From assembly GCA_963695445.1 (NCBI GenBank), contig CAVOGV010000043.1, positions 1 through 64,000 of the forward strand: DNA of 64,000 bases, written 5' to 3'. Source of the stretch: Thiohalocapsa sp963695445 (GTDB lineage Bacteria; Pseudomonadota; Gammaproteobacteria; Chromatiales; Chromatiaceae). The notes under the pieces were generated by a model. That model was not told where the DNA came from. It was given only the letters and a program-made list of their open reading frames with translations, and did no database searches. Of this stretch, positions 1 through 8,338 are shown in pieces. Position numbers and translations under genes: made by a program. Each line of letters starts with the position of its first letter. Within the stretch, counting starts at the first letter, position 1.

Positions 1-896
1 AGCTCGACCAGCAGCACGCCGAGGTGTTGGCCATGGACCGGGTCGTGCGACAACACCGAATAGTCCAGGAACGCCTTACCGCCCAGCAGCGAGACCACGC
101 CGACGCCGCCGTAGATCAGCACGCCGAGGGCGGCGAGGCGATGTAGCCAGCTGGGAGGCACCACCAGGCGTGCGTTTCCCTCGCCAAACACCAAGTCGTA
201 GAGTACGAACCCGGTCGCGAAGATAACGCCGGCCTGAAAACCGCCACCGGCGCCGTAGTCGCCATGGAACTGGACGTAGAGGGCGTAGAGCAGGATCAGC
301 GGAATCAGCATCTTGACCACGACCCGCAGCACCAACTGGTCGCCGATGGCGGTGCGCCCAGGCTTGGTCTCCGGGGTTTCCTGGATACCGAGCAGCAGCA
401 GGACCGCGAGCCCCGCGGTGAAGATCACCACCGTCTCGCCGAAGGTGTCGTAGCCGCGGTAGCTGGCCAGCACGGCTGTTACCATGTTGGGCATGCCGAC
501 CTCGACCGCCCCCTGCTCGATGTAGCGCGGTGCCACGTGCTGATGCACTGGCGCGTTCGGGTCGCCGAGCAAGGGCGCGTCGAGCGTGCCGAAGATCAGC
601 GCGGCACCGGTGACACCGACCACGATCAACGGCAGCAGCGGGCTGTGCTTGGCCCGTTGCTCCCATCGGCTAGTCAGTCGCAGGCTGGACAGCATCAGCA
701 CTGTGGTGACACCGGCGCCGACCGCGGCCTCGGTGAAGGCCACATCCACGGCGTCCAGATCCATAAACAGTGCAGCGGTCATTAAGCTGTACACGCCGAA
801 TAGCATGACCACGGCGAACAGGTCGTTCAGCCGGATCGCGGCCAGCGCGATCAGCACCAGGAAACCCAGCAGAACGACGTCGATTAGGCCTTCGAT
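1..896 (-). CDS. Fused MrpA C-terminal/MrpB-type Na+/H+ antiporter subunit (partial, runs off left edge)
   Basis: Integral membrane subunit of a multisubunit Mrp/Mnh cation/proton antiporter. One frame stays open from about 896 to the left edge (298 codons). Residues 1-75 are a hydrophobic DUF4040/MbhD-like segment, 90-172 resemble the MbhE part of MrpA (SYRGYDTFGET near 147), and 185 onward resemble MrpB/MnhB with the hallmark GDYGAGGGFQAG near 213-224. No ATG, GTG or TTG lies between the upstream in-frame stop and codon 16. GGAGGA lies six bases before an ATC codon at 896, which is my preferred but uncertain start; the alternative is GTG at codon 16. The first 13 bases overlap mrpG. The C-terminus is missing from the window. 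The family assignment is firm, the start is not. Confidence 0.82.
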   Translation of the reverse strand, partial: MEGLIDVVLLGFLVLIALAAIRLNDLFAVVMLFGVYSLMTAALFMDLDAVDVAFTEAAVGAGVTTVLMLSSLRLTSRWEQRAKHSPLLPLIVVGVTGAALIFGTLDAPLLGDPNAPVHQHVAPRYIEQGAVEVGMPNMVTAVLASYRGYDTFGETVVIFTAGLAVLLLLGIQETPETKPGRTAIGDQLVLRVVVKMLIPLILLYALYVQFHGDYGAGGGFQAGVIFATGFVLYDLVFGEGNARLVVPPSWLHRLAALGVLIYGGVGVVSLLGGKAFLDYSVLSHDPVHGQHLGVLLVE

Positions 897-1228
897 GACG
901 CGTCCTCCTCCGCTGCCTGATCGCTACCGCGTGCCGTCTTGGGATAGCCTCCGTGCAGCGCAGCCTTGGCCATGGCGTGGGTCGCGGTAGGGTTGGTCGC
1001 GAGTACCAGGATCAGGATCATCAGGACCTTGAACAGGTCCAGCGACCAGTCCATCTGCAGCATCAGTCCGGTCAACAGCAACGGCGCCGCCAAGGTCTCG
1101 GTAACGCCGGCTGCATGCACGCGCGAGAAGAAGTCGGGCAGTCGCAGCAGCCCCACACCACCCGTGATGCACAGCAATCCGCCTGCCAGTAAGCAAAAAC
1201 CGCTGAACCAATCGACTATTTCGGTCAC
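884..1228 (-). CDS. mrpG: Mrp antiporter subunit G
   Basis: Small membrane subunit (114 aa) of the Mrp/Mnh complex. It has the family pattern of three hydrophobic segments (about 8-30, 40-57, 62-82) and the conserved GGVGLLRLPDFFSRVHAAG region near 24-42. It is followed by a polar Asp/Glu-rich tail that overlaps the next gene. Its start overlaps the mrpF stop by four bases, so the genes are probably translationally coupled. Operon order E-F-G then A'/B matches the archaeal Mbh-like arrangement, in which E, F and G come first. Confidence 0.9.
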   Translation of the reverse strand: MTEIVDWFSGFCLLAGGLLCITGGVGLLRLPDFFSRVHAAGVTETLAAPLLLTGLMLQMDWSLDLFKVLMILILVLATNPTATHAMAKAALHGGYPKTARGSDQAAEEDASSKA

Positions 1229-1512
1229 GACCGACCCCCGTCGCCGCCATTGTCGCGCGGCATGCCGCTGTATTCGAAAAAGCGCATCACGGCGATCGTG
1301 CTAACGAAGTTGACCAAGGCGTACAGCAGCGCGATGTCCAGGAAGCTCTCCCACGACAAGGCGTAGCCGCCTAGCGCGATCAGCAGCACGGTCTTGGTGC
1401 CGAACAGGTTGGCGGCGAGCATGCGATCGTAGGCGCTCGGACCCTCGAACGCACGGATCAGTGCGAGGACCATGGTCACGAGGACCGCGATGATGGCGGC
1501 ACCGAGCATCAT
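1225..1512 (-). CDS. mrpF: Mrp antiporter subunit F
   Basis: A 95-residue membrane subunit of the Mrp antiporter. It has three predicted transmembrane helices (about 2-20, 34-52, 58-78) and the family's RAFEGPSAYDRMLAANLFGT stretch at 19-38. Two successive ATG codons (1512 and 1509) could both serve as start, and the ribosome-binding site is weak. It sits 21 bases downstream of mrpE and overlaps mrpG by four bases. Length and sequence are typical of the family. Confidence 0.9.
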   Translation of the reverse strand: MMLGAAIIAVLVTMVLALIRAFEGPSAYDRMLAANLFGTKTVLLIALGGYALSWESFLDIALLYALVNFVSTIAVMRFFEYSGMPRDNGGDGGRS

Positions 1513-1533
1513 GTCAAAACCGAGGGCGTCATG

Positions 1534-2001
1534 TCAGAGCCCGAGGCGTCGGATTCGACGCTCCATTTCGCCTTCGCGCAGTTCGTCGATGCCTTCCTGA
1601 GACAGTGCATGGATAATGAAGTGATCGTCGCACACGTCGGTCGTCAGGGTGCCCGGCGTCAAGGTAATGGAATTTGCGTACAGGGTCTTTTCGAGCGGCG
1701 TCGTGACCTGGGTGTCGAGCCGCGTCCAGAGTGGTACAACCGGTAGCTTTGGATCCCAGATACGACGTGCCAGGTCGATATTGGCCTTGATGACGCTCCA
1801 CAACAGCCAGGCCAGATAGAGAAACAGGCGGAAGCCGGGGCGCAGCGCGACCGGCTCCTGGTCGACGCGGTCCATGCGCCGCTGGAACCAGGCCACCAGC
1901 AGCACCGACGCCAGACCCAATCCGAGCAGCAGTGGCGTGTAGTGGCCGGAAAGCAGCAGCCAGAACACACTCAGCACGGTCAGTAATAGAAGGTTTCGCA
2001 T
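1534..2001 (-). CDS. mrpE: Mrp antiporter subunit E
   Basis: Subunit E of the Mrp Na+/H+ antiporter, first gene of the operon seen here. Starting at the ATG at 2001 gives 155 aa beginning MRNLLLLTVL. A longer in-frame start at 2100 adds 33 residues with little membrane character, so I prefer the shorter form. Two hydrophobic segments lie near 3-40 and 57-73. The MrpE signature around SITLTPGTLTTDV (near 108-120) is intact, and the tail is charged. MrpE is known to be needed for complex assembly in several systems; that role here is by homology. Confidence 0.88.
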   Translation of the reverse strand: MRNLLLLTVLSVFWLLLSGHYTPLLLGLGLASVLLVAWFQRRMDRVDQEPVALRPGFRLFLYLAWLLWSVIKANIDLARRIWDPKLPVVPLWTRLDTQVTTPLEKTLYANSITLTPGTLTTDVCDDHFIIHALSQEGIDELREGEMERRIRRLGL

Positions 2002-2210
2002 AGCGAGGAATCGACCGGTAGCGCGGATCGCGGCACTCCCGCATGAGTGTCGCAGCCGTATCAAAGCCCGCAAACTACCGAAAAGTGCACCAGCTGGCAA
2101 TGCCCCGGGGCCGGCCCTGACAACCCCGTCAGGCGGAACTCATTCTTGTTGAGGCGATTGCCGGAAAATCTTGTACCAGATGACGCCGGATTGAGGTTCG
2201 CCTTCTAGGA

Positions 2211-2251
2211 GCACCGGTAGGAGCATAGCCGGGCTATGTGACTGCCGGTGC
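2211..2251. repeat. Nested inverted repeat between mrpE and nhaD
   Basis: An outer pair GCACCGG (2211-2217) / CCGGTGC (2245-2251) encloses an inner near-perfect palindrome centred on 2231 (CATAGC / GCTATG). There is no strong T-run on either side, so a classical terminator is not clear. It could be an RNA structure at the 3' end of the nhaD transcript or in the mrp leader, or a small repeat. The rest of the 2002-2359 gap shows no gene. Confidence 0.45.
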
Positions 2252-2359
2252 GACAACGAAGGGGGGCGTCAAGACAAGTCAGCTGGTATGAGATTTGACA
2301 GAAATCGCCTTAGCCCGCCAGAACCCGCGGCCGTCTGGTCGGCGCGCGGGTTACCGGGA

Positions 2360-3781
2360 TCAGCCCGCGACCGGCACCGAGAAGGTCCAGAAGTTGACGA
2401 CGAAGTGGCAGATGATGCTGGCCACGTAGCCCAGGGCAATGTAGGGCGTCCAGCGCAAATGTTCGAAGAAGGTGTAGACGCCCTTCGCCTGCCCCATCAG
2501 CGCAACACCCGCCGCCGAGCCGATGGACAGCAGGCTGCCGCCGACGCCGGCCGTCAGCGTGACCAGCAGCCAGTGGCCCTGGGTCATATCCGGGTTCATC
2601 GTCAGCACCGCGAACATCACCGGGATGTTGTCGACGATGGCGGACAGCAGACCGACCATGATATTGGCAAAGGAGGGACCGACATCGACATAGGCGAACT
2701 GAGAGACCAGCTCAAGATAGCCGATGAAACCAAGCCCGCCGACGCACAGAATCACGCCGTAGAAAAAGAGCAGCGTATCCCACTCAGCTCGCGCCACCTT
2801 GTTGAAGATGTCGAACGGCATCGAGTCTTCGACATTGCCGACCTTGACCGTCGACATCTCGCGGGTCTTCATCAGGTAGTAGCCGAAGAATTTGAGATAC
2901 GCCAAGCCGGTCATCATGCCGAGCACCGGCGGAAGATGGTAGAAGTTGTGGGCGCTCACCGCCGTTGCGATGGTGAGCAGGAATAGCAGCACGATGCGCT
3001 TGGCGCCGCGTTTGGTCTTGACGACCTCATCGCTCGGCGGCGGTGTTTCGTCGGGTACCGCGCGATGGAGAAAATAGGCGGGTACGAGGTAATTCACCAG
3101 CGCCGGAAGGAACAGCAGAAAGAAGGTCTGGAATGGGATGATGCCCTTCTGCCAGACCATCAGGGTGGTGATATCGCCGAATGGGCTGAAGGCGCCGCCG
3201 GCATTGGCGGCGATAACGATATTGATGCAGCCGAGCACGACGAAGCGCGGCTTGTCTGCGCCAACCGACATCACCACCGCGCACATCAGCAGCGCCGTGG
3301 TCAGATTGTCCGCGACAGGAGAGATAAAAAAGGCCAGAAAGCCGGTCATCCAAAACAGCTTGCGGTAGCCGTAGCCGCTGCGGATCAGCCAGGATCGTAG
3401 CGCCTCGAAGACGCGTCGTTCCTCCATGGCGTTGATATAGGTCATCGCCGCGAGCAGGAACAAAAACAGCTCAGCGAACTCCATGATGTTGTGGCGCACC
3501 GCGATCTCGGCGGCGTGCGGATCGCCGTGATGATCGGTGTAGTAGATAGCGATCAGCAGCCAGATGATGCCGGCGGCCAGCACGACGGGTTTGGACTTAC
3601 GCAGGTGCGTGAACTCCTCTCCCATCACCAAGGCGTAGGCCAGCACGAAGACGGCCAGGGCGCTGAAGCCGACCCAGGTGTCGGTAAGATCAAGTCGTGT
3701 TGATGGGTCGGATGCGAAGACCAATGATGGAATCGCGTAGAGCAGGACGACGAACATGGCCTTAACTGCCGGATGTTGCAT
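2360..3781 (-). CDS. nhaD: NhaD-type Na+/H+ antiporter
   Basis: Sodium/proton antiporter of the NhaD family (ion transporter superfamily) in the inner membrane, expected to export Na+ at alkaline pH or high salt. I start at the ATG at 3781 because AGGAG lies eight bases upstream; a longer frame reaches 3865 but lacks such a site. The 473-aa product opens with a signal-like hydrophobic segment (about 9-25) and has roughly a dozen hydrophobic segments. Conserved NhaD stretches include SPVADNLTTALLMCAVVMSV, AFSPFGDITTLMVWQKG and AIVDNIPVMFAVL, which carry the acidic residues thought to bind Na+. With Mrp next door, this region is a sodium-homeostasis patch. Confidence 0.92.
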   Translation of the reverse strand: MQHPAVKAMFVVLLYAIPSLVFASDPSTRLDLTDTWVGFSALAVFVLAYALVMGEEFTHLRKSKPVVLAAGIIWLLIAIYYTDHHGDPHAAEIAVRHNIMEFAELFLFLLAAMTYINAMEERRVFEALRSWLIRSGYGYRKLFWMTGFLAFFISPVADNLTTALLMCAVVMSVGADKPRFVVLGCINIVIAANAGGAFSPFGDITTLMVWQKGIIPFQTFFLLFLPALVNYLVPAYFLHRAVPDETPPPSDEVVKTKRGAKRIVLLFLLTIATAVSAHNFYHLPPVLGMMTGLAYLKFFGYYLMKTREMSTVKVGNVEDSMPFDIFNKVARAEWDTLLFFYGVILCVGGLGFIGYLELVSQFAYVDVGPSFANIMVGLLSAIVDNIPVMFAVLTMNPDMTQGHWLLVTLTAGVGGSLLSIGSAAGVALMGQAKGVYTFFEHLRWTPYIALGYVASIICHFVVNFWTFSVPVAG

Positions 3782-4098
3782 GGAATCTCCTAGACATAAG
3801 CGATCTGTGTTCAGATGGCGGCTGGACAGGCTGGCCATCTCGGTCGATCTCAACCCTTGCACCACAGGGGTGCGGAATCAGGTTCCATCCGCGATCACGG
3901 CGCGGCACCACCCCGGAAGAGGAGGCGTATCGCTCAGAATCGCGCGCTAGTCGTCTCTCAGACTGCCCGTACCAATCGCGTGTCGGCCGAGTGCAGAGCT
4001 CCGTCAGCACCCTCAATCGTTAGGAACAGCCGCGGAGTGTGGCGGAGAACACTAGGTAGCGGCAAGTGCTTCAGCGATTTCGATCAACGATCATCGCG
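3782..4098. other. Intergenic stretch, no gene seen
   Basis: About 317 bases between the nhaD start and the MazG-like stop. Overlapping short frames exist on both strands, but none has a ribosome-binding site plus recognisable sequence. It should contain the nhaD promoter, which I could not pinpoint. Confidence 0.5.
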
Positions 4099-4470
4099 TC
4101 AGTCGTCATACTCGCATGCGCGCCGGGCGTCCCCGCGTACCTTGTCGGCGGGATAGCGACGCTCGTTGATGGCTATCTTCTCCTCCGTGGCCGCCAGCAG
4201 GTCGATGTCCAAGCGCTGCGCCAGCCGCACCAAGTAGTTCAGGATATCGGCCAGTTCGTGACCCACGGCGCGCTGCTTCTCCGGGCTCAGATTCGCGCTC
4301 TGTTCCTCCGTTAGCCACTGGAAGTGCTCCAACAACTCGCCGGCCTCACCTGCCAGCGCCATTGCCAGGTTCTTCGGCGACTGGAACTGCTCCCAGTCCC
4401 GCGCCTGCGCAAACCGCAGCAGGCGAGCATTGAGCCGCTCCAGGCTGTCCGGTGCCCGATCAATACTCAT
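4099..4470 (-). CDS. MazG-like nucleotide pyrophosphohydrolase
   Basis: Small all-alpha NTP pyrophosphatase of the MazG/RS21-C6 superfamily (123 aa), likely hydrolysing a non-canonical or excess dNTP to dNMP and PPi. Metal-binding acidic motifs are visible: EAGELLEHFQW near 38-48 and HELADILNYLVRLAQRLDID near 66-85. The ATG at 4470 has GGAGAGG five bases upstream. The upstream gene's stop (4460) lies inside this start, so the pair is probably cotranscribed and coupled. The precise substrate cannot be told from the sequence. Confidence 0.85.
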   Translation of the reverse strand: MSIDRAPDSLERLNARLLRFAQARDWEQFQSPKNLAMALAGEAGELLEHFQWLTEEQSANLSPEKQRAVGHELADILNYLVRLAQRLDIDLLAATEEKIAINERRYPADKVRGDARRACEYDD

Positions 4471-5068
4471 CGTCCTCTCCGCCACCGAAGAAATCGTCGA
4501 AAAAGCCGCCTTCGTCTTCGCTGGGTGGCATATCAGGTTCCTCCGGTTCAGCCGTCGCGGCCGGCTCGGCCGCCTGGGCCTCGTCCGCAAACAGGCCCGA
4601 CACCGCATTGGCTAGCAGCATGCCACCGCCGATGCCCAAGGCCGTCTGCATCGCACCGGCCATGAAGCCGCCGCCCTGTGCTCCGGGCTGTAGGCCGGGC
4701 TGCTGCAGGGCGGCTGTTGCTCCCCGCGTCGGCGGGCGGCTATTGCTCCAGCCGCCGGCCTTCGGTGCGGCAGGTTGGGATGGTGGCTGCGCTTGGCCGC
4801 CGCCGAAGAGCCCACCGAGAAATCCGCCATCGCTCTGGGCGCGTTCGGCCTGTTGGCGCTCCAACTCCTCGACCCGGGTCTGGAGGTTGCGCAGCCCCTG
4901 TTCTTGCACCAGTACCACCTGGGCAAGCAGGTACGGGGCGCTCGGCTGGCGGGCCATCAGGTTCTGGATCAACGCCTCGGCCTCGTGGTCGCGGGGGCCG
5001 CTCTGGGTCTCGGTCTGTTGCAGGCGCTGGAACAGCCCCTCGATCATGCCGCGTTCTTGTTCATTCAT
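4460..5068 (-). CDS. DUF2076 family protein
   Basis: A 202-aa protein of the DUF2076 family, function unknown. The N-terminal 75 residues are charged and helical, with the family opening MNEQERGMIEGLFQRLQQTE. Next comes a low-complexity Gly/Pro/Gln stretch (about 80-130, including GGFLGGLFGGG), a small hydrophobic Gly-rich segment (about 132-158) and an acidic C-terminus ending in FFDDFFGGGEDDEY. The start at 5068 was chosen because homology begins there; the frame extends upstream without support. It overlaps the MazG-like gene by 11 bases. Confidence 0.8.
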   Translation of the reverse strand: MNEQERGMIEGLFQRLQQTETQSGPRDHEAEALIQNLMARQPSAPYLLAQVVLVQEQGLRNLQTRVEELERQQAERAQSDGGFLGGLFGGGQAQPPSQPAAPKAGGWSNSRPPTRGATAALQQPGLQPGAQGGGFMAGAMQTALGIGGGMLLANAVSGLFADEAQAAEPAATAEPEEPDMPPSEDEGGFFDDFFGGGEDDEY

Positions 5069-5350
5069 CGATCTTGCCTCGCGTTTGAATTCGTTGGTTG
5101 CGTGCCGGGCCCGCCGGGGACGCCCCTCGGAGGGGCATATGATGTCTGATTTCGGAGGAACATAGGGTAGGCCGTCTCGTTCTGTTCGCCGATCTCTTGC
5201 TGCCGCGTCGAAATGGGCCTGCGTTGGCTCTCCTTTGGCGCGGTCGGGACAGTCTGTCCCCATTCGCCTTGCACATCCTGTCACACCCTTGCGTTACACT
5301 CGGGCCCACCGCGCGACCGATGTCTGGCCGCCGACAGCTCGAGAATCCCC

Positions 5351-6799
5351 ATGCAGTTCCACCCCCACAAGACCAAGATCGTTGCGACGATCGGTCCGGC
5401 CTCGGACTCACCCGAGATACTGCGCGCGATGATCAATGGCGGTCTCGGCATCGCGCGCCTGAACTTTTCCCACGGCGACCCCGACTACCACGCGGCGGTG
5501 ATCGCCCGCATCCGCGACGCCGCCCGTGACACCGGTCGTCGCGTCACCATCATGGGCGACCTGCCTGGCCCCAAGATGCGCATCGGCGACATCGCCGACG
5601 AGCCGGTGGAGCTCGTTCGCGACGAACTGATTACACTGACCACCGATGACTGCGTCGGCAGCAAGTCGCGTGTCAGTATCACCTTTCCGGGGCTCCCGGC
5701 GGCCGTTAAGCCCGGTGACCGGTTGTTCCTGAACGATGGCTTCATCCTGCTCAAGGTGGTCGAAGTCACCGACACCGACGTGGTCTGCAATGTGCGCGCC
5801 GGCGGTGAGCTACGCTCGCGCAAGGGCCTTAACCTGCCCGGCATCGACCTCGGCATCAGCGCCTTCACCGACAACGATCACCAGTGGCTTCGCTTCGCCG
5901 CGCAACACGGCGTCGATGCCGTCAGCCAGTCGTTCGTCGCCGGCGCCGACGACATCGCCGCAGTGCGTGCCGCGGCCAAGGCCCTCGATTACGCCCCCTT
6001 CGTGATCGCCAAGATCGAGCGCGCGACCGCTTTGGAGAACCTGGACGCCATTCTCGAGGCTGCCGATGGCATCATGGTGGCGCGCGGCGACCTCGGCGTC
6101 GAGATCCCAATCGAAACCATTGCCGTCGCCCAGCGCCGAATCACCGAAAGGGGCAACCTGATGGGCAAGCCCGTGATTACGGCCACCCAGATGCTCGAAT
6201 CCATGGTGACCTTCCGCCGCCCCACCCGTGCCGAGGCCACCGACGTCGCCAACGCCATCCTCGGCGGCACCGATTGCGTCATGCTCTCCGCTGAGTCCGC
6301 CATGGGCCATTTCCCGGTGGAATCGGTGCAAATGCTTGCCAGCATCGCCACCGCGATCGAGCCCGAACGCGACAACCGCCTGCTGGCCCAGGCGCTCGGT
6401 GCCTTCGGCGCCGGCGGTAGTCAACGTGCCGTCGACCTGATCGCCCGCAGCGTCTATCACACCGTCGAGCGCAGCGCGCCGCGGGCCATCACCGTGCCGA
6501 CCCGCAGTGGCAACACCGCCCGCAATATCGCCCGCTTCCGTCTGCCTTGCTGGATCGTTGCCTTCAGCCCCAACCCATCCACCTGTCAGGCGCTGCAATT
6601 TTCTTACGGCATCCGCGCCGAAGAAGTCGATGGCGACCGTGGAGACTGGTCCAGCTTCGTGCGCCAATGGCTGGCCGCGCAGGGGATCGACGACGGCCTG
6701 GTGCTATTGACCCAGGGCCCATCCGACGAATACCCCTGTGGTAACCATCGCTTGGAAATCATCGAACTCGACGGTGTCCGCCAGGATGCCTGCAACTGA
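5351..6799 (+). CDS. pyk: Pyruvate kinase
   Basis: Catalyses phosphoenolpyruvate + ADP to pyruvate + ATP, the last step of glycolysis. The 482-aa product has the ordered family landmarks: KTKIVATIGPASDSP near the start, ARLNFSHG near 32-39, the flexible B domain (about 70-165), and the catalytic-domain motifs KIERATALENLD and MVARGDLGVEIP near 240. A C-terminal allosteric domain follows. The start at 5351 matches where homology begins, although its ribosome-binding site is weak. It is transcribed divergently from the DUF2076 gene, and the 5069-5350 gap should hold its promoter. Confidence 0.95.
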   Translation: MQFHPHKTKIVATIGPASDSPEILRAMINGGLGIARLNFSHGDPDYHAAVIARIRDAARDTGRRVTIMGDLPGPKMRIGDIADEPVELVRDELITLTTDDCVGSKSRVSITFPGLPAAVKPGDRLFLNDGFILLKVVEVTDTDVVCNVRAGGELRSRKGLNLPGIDLGISAFTDNDHQWLRFAAQHGVDAVSQSFVAGADDIAAVRAAAKALDYAPFVIAKIERATALENLDAILEAADGIMVARGDLGVEIPIETIAVAQRRITERGNLMGKPVITATQMLESMVTFRRPTRAEATDVANAILGGTDCVMLSAESAMGHFPVESVQMLASIATAIEPERDNRLLAQALGAFGAGGSQRAVDLIARSVYHTVERSAPRAITVPTRSGNTARNIARFRLPCWIVAFSPNPSTCQALQFSYGIRAEEVDGDRGDWSSFVRQWLAAQGIDDGLVLLTQGPSDEYPCGNHRLEIIELDGVRQDACN

Positions 6800-6812
6800 G
6801 AAATTAGCCACC

Positions 6813-7709
6813 ATGTCCGAACGCGAGCAACTCCCCGACGACCCGGCGCAATTCGTCGAGACCAAAGACGGTCGGCGCCTGGCCTACTCCGAATTCGGCA
6901 GTCCGAACGGGCGACCGGTCATCTATTGCCACGGCTTCCCCAGTTCCCGCCGCGAGGCCATGCTGTTGCATGAGGCCGCGCTCGACAGCGACGCCCGCAT
7001 CATCGCACCGGATCGGCCGGGCTACGGCGACTCCGATCCTGCCCCCGAGCGTGGCATCGCCGACTGGGGCGACGACGTCGCCCTGCTCGGCGACCGACTG
7101 AAGCTCCGCAAGTTCGGCCTCATCGGCGTCTCCGGCGGCGGCCCCTACGCCCTCGCTTGCGCTGCCCGCATCCCCAAGCGCCTCAACGGCTGTGCGCTGA
7201 TCTGTCCCCTCGGTCCCATCTACATCGACGCCTTGCTCGACCAGATGAACTGGGCGGTGCGCACCAACCTGGTGGTCGGCAAGCAACCCCAGTGGCTCGG
7301 CAGCCTGATGTTCGGCGGCCACACCACCGCGCTGCTAGAACACTGGCCGAAACTGGTCGAGGACCTGCGCAGCATCGCCGCGCCCAAGCCGGACCGCGAC
7401 GTCCTCGAGCAAGGCAACAACGCCGCTATCCTCAACCAGACCATCGCCGACGCCATGCGCAACGGCGCGCCCGGCGCCCGCCGCGACCTTTACCTCTACA
7501 CCCACGACTGGCAATTGGCCTTCGCCGACATCACCGCCGCCATCACCATCTGGCATGGCGACGCCGATGGCACCGTCCCCATCGAACACGCCCGCTGGTA
7601 CGCCGACCACCTAAGCGATGTCGGCCTGATCGAACTCCCCGGCGAAGGCCACTACTCGGTCCCGCTGCTCTTCGGCCGGCAAATCCTCGCCAACCTCTTC
7701 GAAGCCTAA
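6813..7709 (+). CDS. Alpha/beta hydrolase
   Basis: Alpha/beta-hydrolase-fold protein, 298 aa from the ATG at 6813 (an alternative ATG at 6786 overlaps the pyk stop). The catalytic triad is visible: nucleophile Ser in GVSGGGP (about 108-114), acid in WHGDADGTVP (about 250), and His in GEGHYS (near 283). The oxyanion-side motif YCHGFPSSR is near 35. Substrate is unknown; close members are loosely annotated as esterases or haloalkane-dehalogenase-like. It follows pyk by 13 bases and may be cotranscribed. Confidence 0.85.
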   Translation: MSEREQLPDDPAQFVETKDGRRLAYSEFGSPNGRPVIYCHGFPSSRREAMLLHEAALDSDARIIAPDRPGYGDSDPAPERGIADWGDDVALLGDRLKLRKFGLIGVSGGGPYALACAARIPKRLNGCALICPLGPIYIDALLDQMNWAVRTNLVVGKQPQWLGSLMFGGHTTALLEHWPKLVEDLRSIAAPKPDRDVLEQGNNAAILNQTIADAMRNGAPGARRDLYLYTHDWQLAFADITAAITIWHGDADGTVPIEHARWYADHLSDVGLIELPGEGHYSVPLLFGRQILANLFEA

Positions 7710-7773
7710 ACCGACAATTGACCCCGCGGCCCGCGCGGCCTATCATTCGCCGCCTACCCGCAAACTCGACAGC

Positions 7774-7848
7774 GGGCGCGTAGCTCAGTGGGAGAGCACT
7801 GCCTTCACACGGCAGGGGTCGCTGGTTCGAACCCAGCCGCGCCCACCA
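7774..7848 (+). tRNA. tRNA-Val (anticodon CAC)
   Basis: A complete 75-nt cloverleaf. The acceptor arms GGGCGCG (7774-7780) and CGCGCCC (7838-7844) pair perfectly, followed by discriminator A and an encoded CCA (7846-7848). The anticodon stem CTGCC/GGCAG encloses loop TTCACAC, giving anticodon CAC, which reads GUG valine codons. The T-loop GGTTCGAACCC is canonical. Confidence 0.96.
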
Positions 7849-7865
7849 ATGAAATCAAGCACTTG

Positions 7866-7890
7866 AAAGCCGGCTTCTCGTCGGCTTTTT
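7866..7890 (+). terminator. Rho-independent terminator after tRNA-Val
   Basis: Stem AAAGCCG (7866-7872) pairs with CGGCTTT (7882-7888) around a short loop and runs into a T-tract. It lies 17 bases after the tRNA CCA end, the expected place for a tRNA terminator. Confidence 0.85.
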
Positions 7891-8338
7891 GCTGTGTGCC
7901 CAAATGGTGCCCAAAATTTTTGCGTCGAAGGCAGTCGCCGACGCGATCGGTTGGTCGCAGGGTCAGCGCGAGGAGGACGAAGAAAACGATCAGCATCCCG
8001 GTCGCGCTCCGTTGGCCCACCGGTGTCGACAGCGTGGTCTGCGTCGCGCGGCCGAGGACGCGCACAATTCGTTGGCTAATTTCATCCTTGATGCCGCCTA
8101 CCAGGCGGCCGAGCAACGCTTGCTCGACCAGCGCTTGTTCATGGTTTCCGGCCATTGCCATTCGAGCCAGCGCGGTGCCCGACCTACCGCACGCCCCGTG
8201 CCATAATCCGACGAGATTCCGGAGGTCACGACTGAGTCGGTTTCCGGTACCCGGCTCCGCGCCCGTTGCGCAGAGCGGTTTGCCAGACCGATACCGGCGA
8301 GTTGTCGGATGTCGTCTACGTTGCCGCCACCGCCCGCG
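7891..8338. other. Gap with no convincing gene
   Basis: About 450 bases between the tRNA terminator and the methyltransferase stop. A minus-strand frame (8161 down through the tRNA) contains one hydrophobic stretch but reads through the terminator and tRNA and has no clear ribosome-binding site. It is probably spurious or a decayed remnant. Confidence 0.5.

Noticed and set aside
7774..7930. tRNA-Val as an integration (att) site for a nearby island
   Set aside because: No integrase gene and no downstream duplication of the tRNA 3' end were seen within the window.
7805..8161. Minus-strand 118-codon frame overlapping tRNA-Val
   Set aside because: It reads through the tRNA and its terminator; the C-terminal peptide is the familiar artefact produced by translating tRNA 3' regions. 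No ribosome-binding site was found.
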